Counted from the stretch's first letter, positions 1-5,079 are shown. The stretch: DNA of 6,301 bases from Rhodoferax sp. (GCA_020048255.1 JAIFMR010000041.1:1-6301); one strand, 5' to 3'. Notes: generated from the sequence alone by a model not told the origin. Made by a program: numbers and translations.

Positions 1-90
1 GACTTTGCCAACACGGCTATTGAAAACGCCATGGCGCTGCTGGGTTACGTCTATTCAGACAAGGGTGTTCCACAAGCTTTGAACTGCTAG
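1..90 (+). CDS. C-terminal end of an unrecognised protein (partial)
   Basis: An open frame enters from the left edge and runs 29 codons to a TAG at 88-90. The visible tail contains ENAMALLGYVYSDKG and ends in PQALNC. I do not recognise the family and cannot tell whether this is the natural end of an intact upstream gene or another truncated remnant like those that follow. It stops 5 bases before the first glycosyltransferase-derived fragment, so the recombination boundary lies at or near this stop codon. The frame is clean and the residue composition protein-like, but 29 codons is weak evidence by itself. The sequence left of the window would settle its identity. Confidence 0.45.
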   Translation, partial: DFANTAIENAMALLGYVYSDKGVPQALNC

Positions 91-95
91 GTCTA

Positions 96-269
96 ATGGG
101 TGTTGCCAGAACCAGCGTTCAATCGACTTGGCTTGAGTTCGATTTGTTTGCCCTGTCGTCTGACACCGAGCCGCTGCCCATTGCCATGCTGGAAGCCATG
201 GCCTGCGGCATACCGGTGGTGGCTACGCAGGTGCTGGCTGGCCACGTTACAGCCTATGACCGACGGTGA
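96..269 (+). pseudogene. Mosaic remnant: GT-A C-terminal motif joined to a GT-B piece
   Basis: A 57-codon frame runs from ATG 96 to TGA 267-269. From about codon 14 it reads FDLFALSSDTEPLPIAMLEA followed by MACGIPVVAT. This is the C-terminal nucleotide-sugar-binding signature of GT4 (GT-B fold) glycosyltransferases, and the region 138-219 matches 1599-1680 with about 6 differences in 82 bases. At about 225 it switches to TQVLAGHVTAY, which belongs to the middle of a different glycosyltransferase (GT-B, 3075-3108, one mismatch in 34 bases), and soon terminates out of frame. The first codons after ATG 96 resemble nothing I recognise. A stand-alone function is unlikely: both Rossmann-like domains are incomplete and the two halves come from different genes. 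I treat it as recombination debris. Confidence 0.75.
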
Positions 270-315
270 CAACGCCCGCCGGGTGGTAGCACTGGCACAG
301 TCTGTGCACGGTTGA
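259..315 (+). pseudogene. GT-B C-terminal remnant with internal deletion
   Basis: 259-276 corresponds to 3553-3570 of GT-B (residues TDGDNA, two mismatches). 270-315 corresponds to 3705-3750, the true GT-B C-terminus (NARRVVALAQSV-G-stop). The intervening 141 bp (47 codons) are missing. The 8-base string CAACGCCC occurs at both edges of the missing segment in GT-B (3564-3571 and 3705-3712) and once here, which is the footprint of a microhomology or slippage deletion. The piece sits in frame 1, whereas the preceding GT-B piece (225-258) is in frame 3, so the junction at 258/259 is frameshifting. It is non-functional, a second decayed copy of the GT-B gene whose fuller copy lies at 2595-3750. 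Confidence 0.75.
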
Positions 316-429
316 TAGGCCTGCGCTTGACCAGTTGGTATGCAGGCAAGTTACAGTTAACCCCAATCCGTCGGGGGCTCATGAAATTGCGGTCCCTTTT
401 CGCAGTTCAAATTGATCAGCGTTCAAATC
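316..429 (+). promoter_or_regulatory. Putative promoter/operator region of mntA-hepT
   Basis: This gap between the GT-B remnant and mntA carries an inverted repeat, GCCTGC (319-324) and GCAGGC (342-347), arms perfect and 17 bases apart. A -35-like TTGACC (327-332) lies inside its loop and a poor -10-like TACAGT (352-357) follows at 19 bases, a longer than ideal spacing. No run of T follows the repeat, so it is a better operator candidate than terminator. A shorter CCCC/GGGG inverted repeat (361-364, 373-376) lies downstream. No convincing Shine-Dalgarno precedes either possible mntA start. All of this is pattern inference. Confidence 0.3.
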
Positions 430-720
430 ATGCGACTCAGCCACAACGAACTTCAAGCACTACGCACCATCATGGGCGAGCTTGACCCAGCGGGGCGTGT
501 TTTCCTGTATGGGTCTCGCACCGATGACACGCGTCGTGGTGGCGACATTGATATTTACTTACAGGCAAGCCAGCCCATTGAACTCAAAGCGCGTCTGCGC
601 GCGCAATACTGCATGCAGCAGGCTTGCGACACCCATGTTGACTTGCTGGTTAAAAACCCGGCACAGCCTGCGCTGCCTATTCACCAAATTGCTGTCGAGC
701 AAGGTATGTCAGCGTATTGA
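430..720 (+). CDS. mntA: MntA-like minimal nucleotidyltransferase antitoxin
   Basis: A 96-residue protein of the minimal nucleotidyltransferase (MNT) family, the antitoxin partner of HEPN ribonuclease toxins. The polymerase-beta-like signature is clear: Gly28-Ser29, then GGDIDI with Asp39 and Asp41, and a third acidic residue Asp71 in HVDLLV. The spacing is GSx9DxD, one residue shorter than the GSx10DxD of the Shewanella protein, but the RTDDTRRGGDID form is to my recollection common in this subfamily. In characterised pairs MntA transfers AMP from ATP onto a tyrosine of HepT and so neutralises it; all residues needed for that are present. I prefer ATG 430 over the in-frame TTG at 412, since the domain starts soon after; neither has a good ribosome site. 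The hepT frame follows immediately, suggesting translational coupling. Confidence 0.88.
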   Translation: MRLSHNELQALRTIMGELDPAGRVFLYGSRTDDTRRGGDIDIYLQASQPIELKARLRAQYCMQQACDTHVDLLVKNPAQPALPIHQIAVEQGMSAY

Positions 721-736
721 AAAGCTGCGCTACTCC

Positions 737-1141
737 ATGCACAAGAATGCAGCGCTTTTTCCTTTGACACCCATGTTGTTGGCGTCGCTTACCGAATCGC
801 AAGAAGAGTCTGTCGATGCACTAATCTTGCGCTATTCGCAATGCGTCTCCATGATGCAAGACCAGCTTTTCAGGGGCATTGCTTATCTGGAACAAGAGGA
901 CATCAGCGACAAGTCCAACCGCGACAAAACCCTGCTGATGGAAAAACTCGGTGCCATTAAATCTGCTGAAGACTTTGGCACCGCTGCCATGCTGCGCAAC
1001 AAGTTCTCACACCACTACCCAGAGGAAACCATGGATCGCCTGGAAAGACTCAATCTGGTGATGGATGAGGCTTATTTTGTGGTCACCTGTTTTGGTGACA
1101 TTAGCGCTTATCTTGAGCGCAAAGGGTTGATTGCAGGTTAA
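737..1141 (+). CDS. hepT: HepT-like HEPN ribonuclease toxin
   Basis: A 134-residue, largely helical protein directly after mntA. The HEPN active-site motif is present near the middle of the C-terminal half: Arg87-Asn88-Lys-Phe-Ser-His92-His-Tyr94, i.e. Rx4HxY. In characterised HepT toxins Arg and His form the ribonuclease site at a dimer interface, and the Tyr of Rx4HxY is the residue modified with AMP by MntA; Tyr94 is therefore the predicted target. The same frame is open far upstream (to 482) but only as a shadow of mntA. ATG 737 is the first ATG after the mntA stop, yet the residues just before it (EKLRYS) look like native sequence, so a non-ATG start overlapping the mntA stop (718-720) is possible. 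Motifs and length are complete and I see no damage. Confidence 0.85.
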   Translation: MHKNAALFPLTPMLLASLTESQEESVDALILRYSQCVSMMQDQLFRGIAYLEQEDISDKSNRDKTLLMEKLGAIKSAEDFGTAAMLRNKFSHHYPEETMDRLERLNLVMDEAYFVVTCFGDISAYLERKGLIAG

Positions 1142-1142
1142 T

Positions 1143-1208
1143 GCCGAATGCGTAGCCGACCCCGCCGAGTTTCACCGCCGCGCCCTGGCGGTACACGCCG
1201 AGAATTAA
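1143..1208 (+). pseudogene. Possible C-terminal tail of a lost gene
   Basis: Between the hepT stop and vbhA an open stretch of about 21 codons reads AECVADPAEFHRRALAVHAEN and ends in TAA (1206-1208). Its composition (DPAEFHRRAL) resembles the helical C-terminal ends of many enzymes including GT4 glycosyltransferases, and the local GC is higher than in the flanking hepT and vbhA. It has no start codon of its own and cannot be matched to another copy in the window. I record it as a possible remnant because every other gap here contains such debris; it may be chance. Confidence 0.25.
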
Positions 1209-1210
1209 TC

Positions 1211-1402
1211 ATGAAAAAAATTAGCAAAGAAACTGCCCGCAGAAAGTCTGTTAGCAACGTATTGGCATCTCTTCGCATCGAACATTTGATGCCAAGTGAA
1301 TATGTTGTTACTGGACTCAAAGCCTGTCTATCTGGCCAGCACACTACATCCCAGGTCCTTCAAGAAGTCATGCGCCACCATGTCACGCTACGACGGGTCT
1401 GA
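1211..1402 (+). CDS. vbhA: VbhA-like antitoxin of a Fic AMP-transferase (partner lost)
   Basis: A 63-residue protein matching the small VbhA antitoxin family (Bartonella VbhA is of similar size). The inhibitory helix is visible: Ser20-Leu-Arg-Ile-Glu24, the (S/T)xxxE core whose glutamate blocks ATP positioning in Fic toxins. Serine and glutamate fall at the same residue numbers I recall for VbhA. The usual following Gly/Asn is His25 here. The C-terminal part (LKACLSGQHTTSQVLQEVMR) fits the usual 'GE.T..e.i..l.' tail. Its stop overlaps the start of the Fic reading frame by 23 bases, the normal antitoxin-toxin arrangement. I chose ATG 1211 because the in-frame upstream extension to 1148 is Arg/Pro-rich and unlike the family. 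With the toxin truncated, this is an orphan antitoxin. Confidence 0.75.
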   Translation: MKKISKETARRKSVSNVLASLRIEHLMPSEYVVTGLKACLSGQHTTSQVLQEVMRHHVTLRRV

Positions 1403-1412
1403 TACCTACGTT
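1380..1412 (+). pseudogene. Fic toxin N-terminal stub (first ~11 codons)
   Basis: ATG 1380 overlaps the end of vbhA and reads MSRYDGSDTYV. This matches the conserved start of VbhT/Fic-type toxins, which in general continues with a proline/glycine-rich 'Y.PGT.VLKN' segment. Here, after the eleventh codon, the DNA becomes glycosyltransferase sequence (TTGCCACCCAGGTCTGG, from 1412, also at 6130-6146). The frame runs on through this in the wrong phase to TGA 1479-1481. The Fic domain with its HPFxxGNGR motif is absent from the window. What is seen is the overlap and the start; the Fic identity rests on family memory plus the adjacent VbhA. Confidence 0.65.
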
Positions 1413-1742
1413 TGCCACCCAGGTCTGGAAGCTGCCAGAGACCCAAGTCAAGTTCATCCCCAACGGCGTGGCCATACCTGAGTCTTATCTTCAAAAACGG
1501 GCTCTAGGGCCTGAGAAAAATATCGCTCGCCTCATCCAAGCCTTTGCCGCCGTGCGCGCACGCCAGAGCGCACCGACCCCATCAGCCGCCTGATTGAATT
1601 TGACCTGTTCGCCCTGTCGTCTGACACCGAGCAGCTGCCCATTGCCATGCTCGAAGCCATGGCCTGCGGCATACCGGTGGCTGAGCACTATGCAATGGAC
1701 CATATGCAAACCCAGTGGCAGCGGTTGTTTGACGGCGGGTGA
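1412..1742 (+). pseudogene. GT-A C-terminal-half remnant with several internal deletions
   Basis: Begins in the middle of the GT4 gene at the segment reading TQVWKLP..QVKFIPNGVAIPE, matching 6132-6225 of the intact GT-A. Compared with that gene it lacks 48 bp (the equivalent of 6226-6273, 16 codons, in frame), rejoining at GPEKNIARLIQAFAAVRA. Frame 1 then ends at TGA 1591-1593. Reading continues in frame 3 with EFDLFALSSDTEQLPIAMLE and AMACGIPV, then jumps to EHYAMDHMQTQWQRLFDGG and stops at 1740-1742, probably the natural C-terminus. The repeated GGTGGCT around 1676-1682 suggests another microhomology join. The whole N-terminal acceptor domain and the middle of the C-terminal domain are missing, so it cannot be an active transferase. 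Confidence 0.8.
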
Positions 1743-1757
1743 GCTTTTCACGTCAAT

Positions 1758-1780
1758 GCATCCGGACATCATCCGGATGC
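1758..1780 (+). promoter_or_regulatory. Perfect inverted repeat upstream of tacA, probable operator
   Basis: Arms GCATCCGG (1758-1765) and CCGGATGC (1773-1780) are perfect complements around a 7-base centre, 35 bases before the antitoxin ATG. The heptamer CATCCGG also repeats directly inside it. A -10-like TAAGAT (1781-1786) abuts the right arm, so a protein bound here would cover the promoter. RHH antitoxins of this class bind such palindromes to autoregulate. The absence of a T-run argues against a terminator. The -35 element is not evident. Confidence 0.55.
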
Positions 1781-1815
1781 TAAGATGTGCTGATAGCCGT
1801 TACCGAGCCTAGATC

Positions 1816-2094
1816 ATGCCAACACTTACCTTGCCCAAGTCCGAACGAATCGACGTTCGCGCCACCGGCCCAGTCAAACTATTGCTGCAAGAAGCTGCAC
1901 GCACATGCCACAAAAACGTGAGCGAGTTTTTGTTGGATGCTGGCATCACTGCGGCCAACCAAGCGCTGGCCAACCGCAATCACTTTGTCCTCAGCGACGT
2001 GCAATGGCAAGAATTTCAACAAGCATTGGATGCACCTGCACAGCCCCTGCCGCGCCTGCACAAGCTCATGACAAAACCAGGCCTGCTGGGTTAG
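1816..2094 (+). CDS. tacA: TacA-like ribbon-helix-helix antitoxin (DUF1778)
   Basis: A 92-residue DUF1778-type antitoxin. Residues 10-50 (ERIDVRATGPVKLLLQEAAR and onward through NVSEFLLDAGITAANQAL) form the ribbon-helix-helix DNA-binding domain. The C-terminal half (FVLSDVQWQEFQQALDAP, then PRLHKLMTKPGLL) matches the toxin-wrapping tail of TacA proteins, with the conserved W..F...LD.P and terminal P..L pattern. The cognate GNAT toxin starts 6 bases after its stop. It presumably neutralises the toxin by direct binding and, with it, represses the operon through the inverted repeat at 1758-1780. ATG 1816 gives the family-typical N-terminus; only a weak GAG precedes it. The protein looks complete. 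Confidence 0.88.
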   Translation: MPTLTLPKSERIDVRATGPVKLLLQEAARTCHKNVSEFLLDAGITAANQALANRNHFVLSDVQWQEFQQALDAPAQPLPRLHKLMTKPGLLG

Positions 2095-2100
2095 CCACCC

Positions 2101-2598
2101 ATGTTTGAAGCGGTACGCAAGCTCGCGCCAGCTGATGGCGTTGAAGCTTTTGATTGTGGGCAAGCTGCGCTCAATCAATTTTTGCAACGCCATGCGCTCA
2201 ATAGCCAGCGCGCCAATAGCGCCCAAACCTATGTTTGTTGCGACGACACCCAAGTAGCTGCCTTTTACAGTTTGACCGTTGGCAGCGTGGCACACGCAGA
2301 TGCTCCGCAGCGACTTGTGCAAGGTTTGGCGCGCCACCCGATACCCGTCATGCTGTTGGCACGGCTGGCGGTGAATCAACAGCACCAGGGCCGCGGTCTG
2401 GGTGCGGCCATGCTCAAAGATGCATTGCGCCGCACCGCAGCGGCAGCCGACATTGCCGGCATTCGGGCCTTACTGGTGCATGCTAAAGACGAATCAGCCC
2501 AGCAGTGGTACCAATCCTTCGACTTCAAACCCAGCCCAACGGACCGCTATCACCTACATTTGATGCTGAAAGATTTGAAGCAGATTCTGGCACCATGA
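2101..2598 (+). CDS. tacT: TacT-like GNAT acetyltransferase toxin
   Basis: A 165-residue Gcn5-related acetyltransferase of the TacT/AtaT toxin type, which acetylates the amino group of aminoacyl-tRNAs and blocks translation. Visible family features: the N-terminal F.CG...LN.FL..HA segment (residues 17-32), FYSLTVGSV on the core strand, LLARLAV at 85-91, then the acetyl-CoA pyrophosphate loop Gln96-Gly-Arg-Gly99-Leu-Gly101, and the conserved C-terminal WY...DF with Tyr137, the usual catalytic tyrosine. Length is normal and nothing is missing. It lies 6 bases behind the DUF1778 antitoxin. Its TGA (2596-2598) overlaps the ATG of the following glycosyltransferase as ATGA, so that gene has become part of the TA operon. 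Confidence 0.9.
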   Translation: MFEAVRKLAPADGVEAFDCGQAALNQFLQRHALNSQRANSAQTYVCCDDTQVAAFYSLTVGSVAHADAPQRLVQGLARHPIPVMLLARLAVNQQHQGRGLGAAMLKDALRRTAAAADIAGIRALLVHAKDESAQQWYQSFDFKPSPTDRYHLHLMLKDLKQILAP

Positions 2599-3750
2599 AA
2601 ATCCTTTACCACCACAGCACTGCCTCCAAAGACGGCCAAGCCGTTCACATTGAAGAAATGATCGACGCCATGCGCAGCCTGGGGCATGAAGTGCGCGTCG
2701 TTGCTCCCACCTTGGGCGCACCGGCTGACCAGCAAGGTGCCATGGGCGGAGAGGTGGGCTGGATCCATCGCCTTAAAACCGCCTTGCCCAAAGCCGTTTA
2801 CGAACTGCTTGAGCTGGCCTATTCGCTGGTGGCCTACCGCCAGCTCATTCAGGCCGCCAAAGACTTTCAGCCTGATTTCATTTACGAACGCTACAACCTT
2901 TTTTTGCTCTCAGGCACCATGCTCAAACGCAAGCTCGGTATTCCCCTGCTGCTTGAAGTCAATTCCCCACTGGTCGATGAACGCCTTAAACACAGCGGTG
3001 GCCTGAGCCTGGTCAAACTGGCCCGCTGGGCCGAAGGCACCGCCTGGCGCAGTGCCGACTTTGTGCTGCCAGTCACGCAGGTGCTGGCTGGCCACGTTAC
3101 GGCCTATGGCGTGCCAGCAAAACGCATTGCCGTCATCCCCAATTGCATCAACCAGGCCCATTTTGTGTCGGCACCCACGCCAGACCTTGCCAAACAACGC
3201 CTTGGCCTGCAAGGCGAGCTGGTGCTGGGTTTTACGTGACTGGCACGGTGTGGACCGCGTGGTGCGCTGGATGGCCACCCCCGCCGCCCCCAGCAACTGC
3301 CACTTGCTGGTAGTGGGCGACGGCCCGGTGCGTGCTGAGCTTGAAGCGCTGGCAGCCCAGCTTGGCATTGCAAAACGGGTCACCTTTACCGGCGTCATTG
3401 ACCGCCACCGCGTGCCCGAGCATGTGGCCGCGTTTGATGTGGCTTTGCAACCCGCCGTCACGGCCTATGCATCGCCCTTGAAACTCATGGAATATTTGGT
3501 GCTGGCCAAAGCCGTGGTGGCGCCCGCTGAGCCCAACCTGCTTGAAGTGTTAACCGATGGCGACAACGCCCTGTTATTTGACGACAAAACCCCCGGCAGT
3601 TTTGAAGCCGCCCTGACCCGCCTTTGCGCCGATCCGGCCTTGCGCGCCAACCTCGCCCAAGGTGCACTCAACACCATCACCCGGCTAGACCTGACCTGGC
3701 TGGGCAACGCCCGCCGGGTGGTGGCGCTGGCACAGTCTGTGCGCGGGTGA
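2595..3750 (+). pseudogene. GT-B: family-4 glycosyltransferase, frameshifted
   Basis: An EPS/LPS-type GT4 glycosyltransferase. The N-terminal half (ATG 2595, 214 codons) starts MKILYHHSTASKDGQAVHIE and includes DFIYERYNLF, LLLEVNSPL and the linker IAVIPN; it stops at TGA 3237-3239 right after LVLGFT. The C-terminal half continues in another frame as RDWHGVDRVVRWM..., LLVVGDGPVRAELE, FDVALQPAVTAYASPLKLMEY and LTDGDNALLF to TGA 3748-3750. Relatives normally read GFTGFVRDWHG here, so about 11 bases are missing near 3234, enough to break the frame. No slippery run is present, so I call a disabled gene rather than programmed frameshifting. Its start overlaps the tacT stop, so it would be translated from the TA operon. 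A much more reduced copy lies at 225-315. Confidence 0.8.
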
Positions 3751-3763
3751 TGTCAATCGCCGC

Positions 3764-3822
3764 CAACCCAATTTAATGGTTTATGGCCACAGCCCTTATT
3801 CCGACTGCGTTAATAGCTACTA
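3764..3822 (+). repeat. Left copy of an imperfect direct repeat flanking vapBC
   Basis: The segment starting CCAACCCA (3763-3770), passing through GGCCACAGCCC (3785-3795) and ending at TAGCTACT (3814-3821), is closely echoed at 4579-4633 on the other side of the VapBC pair. The shared blocks are (C/T)AACCCA, GGCCACAGCCC, CC-AC-TGCG and AGCTACT, with small gaps between them. I do not recognise the element. It may be a dispersed intergenic repeat of this lineage or the boundary of the TA insertion. Confidence 0.5.
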
Positions 3823-3828
3823 TTTTTT
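3812..3828 (+). terminator. Weak AT-rich hairpin with T-run after GT-B
   Basis: AATAG (3812-3816) and CTATT (3820-3824) can pair around a 3-base loop and are followed by four more T. The stem is short and AT-only apart from one G-C pair, so termination would be weak. It lies about 60 bases after the GT-B stop and inside the left direct repeat. Confidence 0.25.
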
Positions 3829-3884
3829 AGGTAATCTCCAAGAAATTTTCAGACTGGTTGACCGCCCCGGCTTTAAAGGCGTGA

Positions 3885-3950
3885 GACCAGCAGGGGTCAA
3901 TGACACCGGTTCGGCCTAAAATCAAAGCCCATCCTCGAGAGGAACCCACC
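3885..3950 (+). promoter_or_regulatory. Putative vapBC promoter, inverted repeat and ribosome site
   Basis: GACC (3885-3888) and GGTC (3895-3898) form a short inverted repeat, a candidate VapB operator. A -10-like TAAAAT lies at 3917-3922; no good -35 is found at the right distance. A clear Shine-Dalgarno GAGAGGA (3937-3943) precedes ATG 3951 by 7 bases and decides that start over the in-frame ATG at 3900. Confidence 0.4.
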
Positions 3951-4178
3951 ATGCTGCAAAGTTATAGCGCCCAACTTAAAGGCAACCAACTCATATGGCT
4001 TGATCGGCCGCCCGTTTGTTTGCCGGATTCGCGTGTCTTGGTGGTAGTAGAAACAAGTGACGCTCCACTCGTACCCCCACCCCAATCAGGCAAATATGAC
4101 TTGCGTGACCTGGTTGGTCAACTCAGTTGGCGCGGCGATGCTGTAGCAGCCCAACGCGAGCAACGCGATGCCTGGTGA
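3951..4178 (+). CDS. vapB: VapB-like antitoxin
   Basis: A 75-residue antitoxin for the PIN toxin that follows. The N-terminus (MLQSYSAQLKGNQLIWLDRP, then LPDSRVLVVVE) has the short-strand pattern of an AbrB/SpoVT-like DNA-binding fold found in small VapB-type proteins. The C-terminus (LRDLVGQLSWRGDAVAAQRE, ending RDAW) is the toxin-binding tail, with the frequent W.GD..A.Q...RD.W form. It overlaps the toxin gene by 11 bases, so the two are translationally coupled. The start is set by the good ribosome site and family length. No truncation is apparent; the Pro-rich centre (residues 38-45) is the usual linker. I am sure of the role, less of the exact antitoxin subfamily. Confidence 0.8.
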   Translation: MLQSYSAQLKGNQLIWLDRPPVCLPDSRVLVVVETSDAPLVPPPQSGKYDLRDLVGQLSWRGDAVAAQREQRDAW

Positions 4179-4569
4179 TCGCTACTTGCTTGACACAAAC
4201 GCCTTGGTTGCGCTTTTGCAGGGTAACGAAGAATTGGTCGAGCTTACCCAGCGCGCGCAATGGCTTGGTGTATCCGTCATCAACGTATTGGAGTTTTCTA
4301 GCTTTGATGGTCTAGGTACGCAGGACCGGTACTTGCTGTCGCAATTGGTAGCCCGTATCACAGTGGTCGACGTGGCTTACGGCAACAGCGAATTGATGGC
4401 AACAATTATTGCGTTGCGACAAACACGCGCATTGAAGCTACCAGATGCCATTGTTATGGCCAGCGCATCACTGTACCAAGCCACGGTATTGACCAACGAC
4501 ACGCAATTATTGAACCTTGGCAAGGCCGACACCGACTACCATGCGCGTGGCTTTTCTGCTGCAGAGTAA
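4168..4569 (+). CDS. vapC: VapC-like PIN-domain ribonuclease toxin
   Basis: A 133-residue PIN-domain protein of normal VapC length. The metal-binding acidic residues are all visible: Asp9 in YLLDTNALVALL, Glu42 in VINVLEFSSF, Asp93 in LKLPDAIVMASA and Asp111 in LTNDTQLLNL. VapC toxins are magnesium-dependent endoribonucleases that usually cleave tRNA or rRNA; the target here cannot be read from sequence. The start overlaps the vapB end by 11 bases. It appears intact, and the pair sits between two copies of a roughly 55-base imperfect direct repeat. Confidence 0.9.
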   Translation: MPGDRYLLDTNALVALLQGNEELVELTQRAQWLGVSVINVLEFSSFDGLGTQDRYLLSQLVARITVVDVAYGNSELMATIIALRQTRALKLPDAIVMASASLYQATVLTNDTQLLNLGKADTDYHARGFSAAE

Positions 4570-4578
4570 ACCGATATC

Positions 4579-4633
4579 TAACCCAGATTTTCTCGGCCAC
4601 AGCCCATACCCCACCTGCGGTAGAAGCTACTTA
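4579..4633 (+). repeat. Right copy of the imperfect direct repeat flanking vapBC
   Basis: The segment from TAACCCA (4579-4585) through GGCCACAGCCC (4595-4605) to AGCTACTT (4625-4632) corresponds to 3764-3822. It starts 9 bases after the vapC stop. Identity is highest in the 11-base GGCCACAGCCC core and falls off at the ends. Confidence 0.5.
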
Positions 4634-4667
4634 ATTCATAGTTGATGCTTTTGGACTTTTCAGGTTG

Positions 4668-4871
4668 ATGGCGCACACGCTTGGTGGGGCACCAAGCCGT
4701 GCCACCATCATCATCGCCATTGCAGTCAACCGGATAACCCAGCCCACCCAGCCACAGCTTCTGGCGACATTTGTGCCAGCGCAGAATCACGCAAGCTTGC
4801 TGGCGCAAGGTATTTACTTCAATGAAGCTTTGATTGACAGAATCGCCGCCCGCATTGGTGAAGCCAATTAG
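4668..4871 (+). CDS. Hypothetical small ORF, possible remnant
   Basis: A 67-residue frame from ATG 4668 to TAG 4869-4871, filling most of the 317-base gap between vapC and the GT-A N-terminal remnant. The N-terminal part (MAHTLGGAPSRATIIIAIAV) is low in complexity and not domain-like. The last 25 residues (LLAQGIYFNEALIDRIAARI, then GEAN) look like a genuine amphipathic protein helix and could be the tail of a lost gene. No ribosome site is evident. An antisense frame covers the same region but also shows no recognisable domain. I cannot assign a function, and it may not be expressed. Confidence 0.25.
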   Translation: MAHTLGGAPSRATIIIAIAVNRITQPTQPQLLATFVPAQNHASLLAQGIYFNEALIDRIAARIGEAN

Positions 4872-4886
4872 AGGCAAACACTCGCC

Positions 4887-5069
4887 ATGCCCCACCCCTC
4901 ATCCCGCGTCCTGCTCCACGCCTTCTCCACCTTCAAACTAGCTGGCCCGCAAACGCGGTTTGTGCAGCTGGCCAATGCCTTTGGGCCGCGCTACCGGCAT
5001 GTCATTGCCGCCATGGACAACTGCTTTGACGCGGGCCAGTGCCTGTTTCATCATGGATTTCGGACTTGA
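4887..5069 (+). pseudogene. GT-A N-terminal remnant
   Basis: Starts like the intact GT-A at 5661: short variable N-terminus, then LLHAFSTFKLAGPQTRFVQL, ANAFGPRYRHVIAAMDNCFD. Over 4911-5045 it matches 5691-5825 at 119 of 135 bases with no gap, many differences falling in third codon positions. After codon 53 (about 5045) the similarity ends abruptly and seven unrelated residues lead to TGA 5067-5069. Only the first strand-helix of the N-terminal Rossmann-like domain is left, so it has no catalytic potential. The break lies immediately upstream of the higBA control region, as if that module's insertion or a linked deletion removed the rest. The divergence indicates an old or laterally acquired paralogue rather than a fresh duplication. 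Confidence 0.8.
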
Positions 5070-5079
5070 CCAAAGGTCC

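Noticed and set aside
100..315. 71-codon frame as a real gene
   Set aside because: Its first part is out-of-frame GT-A sequence (Cys/Pro/Trp-rich) and only the last residues are in the GT-B frame.
482..736. Upstream extension of the hepT frame to 482
   Set aside because: It lies over mntA in another phase and its sequence is not protein-family-like; hepT begins at or just before 737.
1879..2385. Long minus-strand open frame (168 codons) opposite tacA-tacT
   Set aside because: Shadow of two strongly recognised + strand genes; no domain and no ribosome site.
3231..3241. Programmed frameshift in GT-B
   Set aside because: No slippery heptamer, only four T in GGTTTTACGTGA, and conserved residues (GFV) are missing, which indicates a deletion.
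2910..3461. Minus-strand open frames opposite GT-B
   Set aside because: Residue composition is typical of antisense to GC-rich coding DNA; the + strand carries clear GT4 motifs.
3761..4582. Integron attC-like sites (RYYYAAC at 4576-4582, partial at 3761-3767)
   Set aside because: No matching GTTRRRY partner at a sensible distance and no convincing attC fold; the flanking similarity is better described as a direct repeat.
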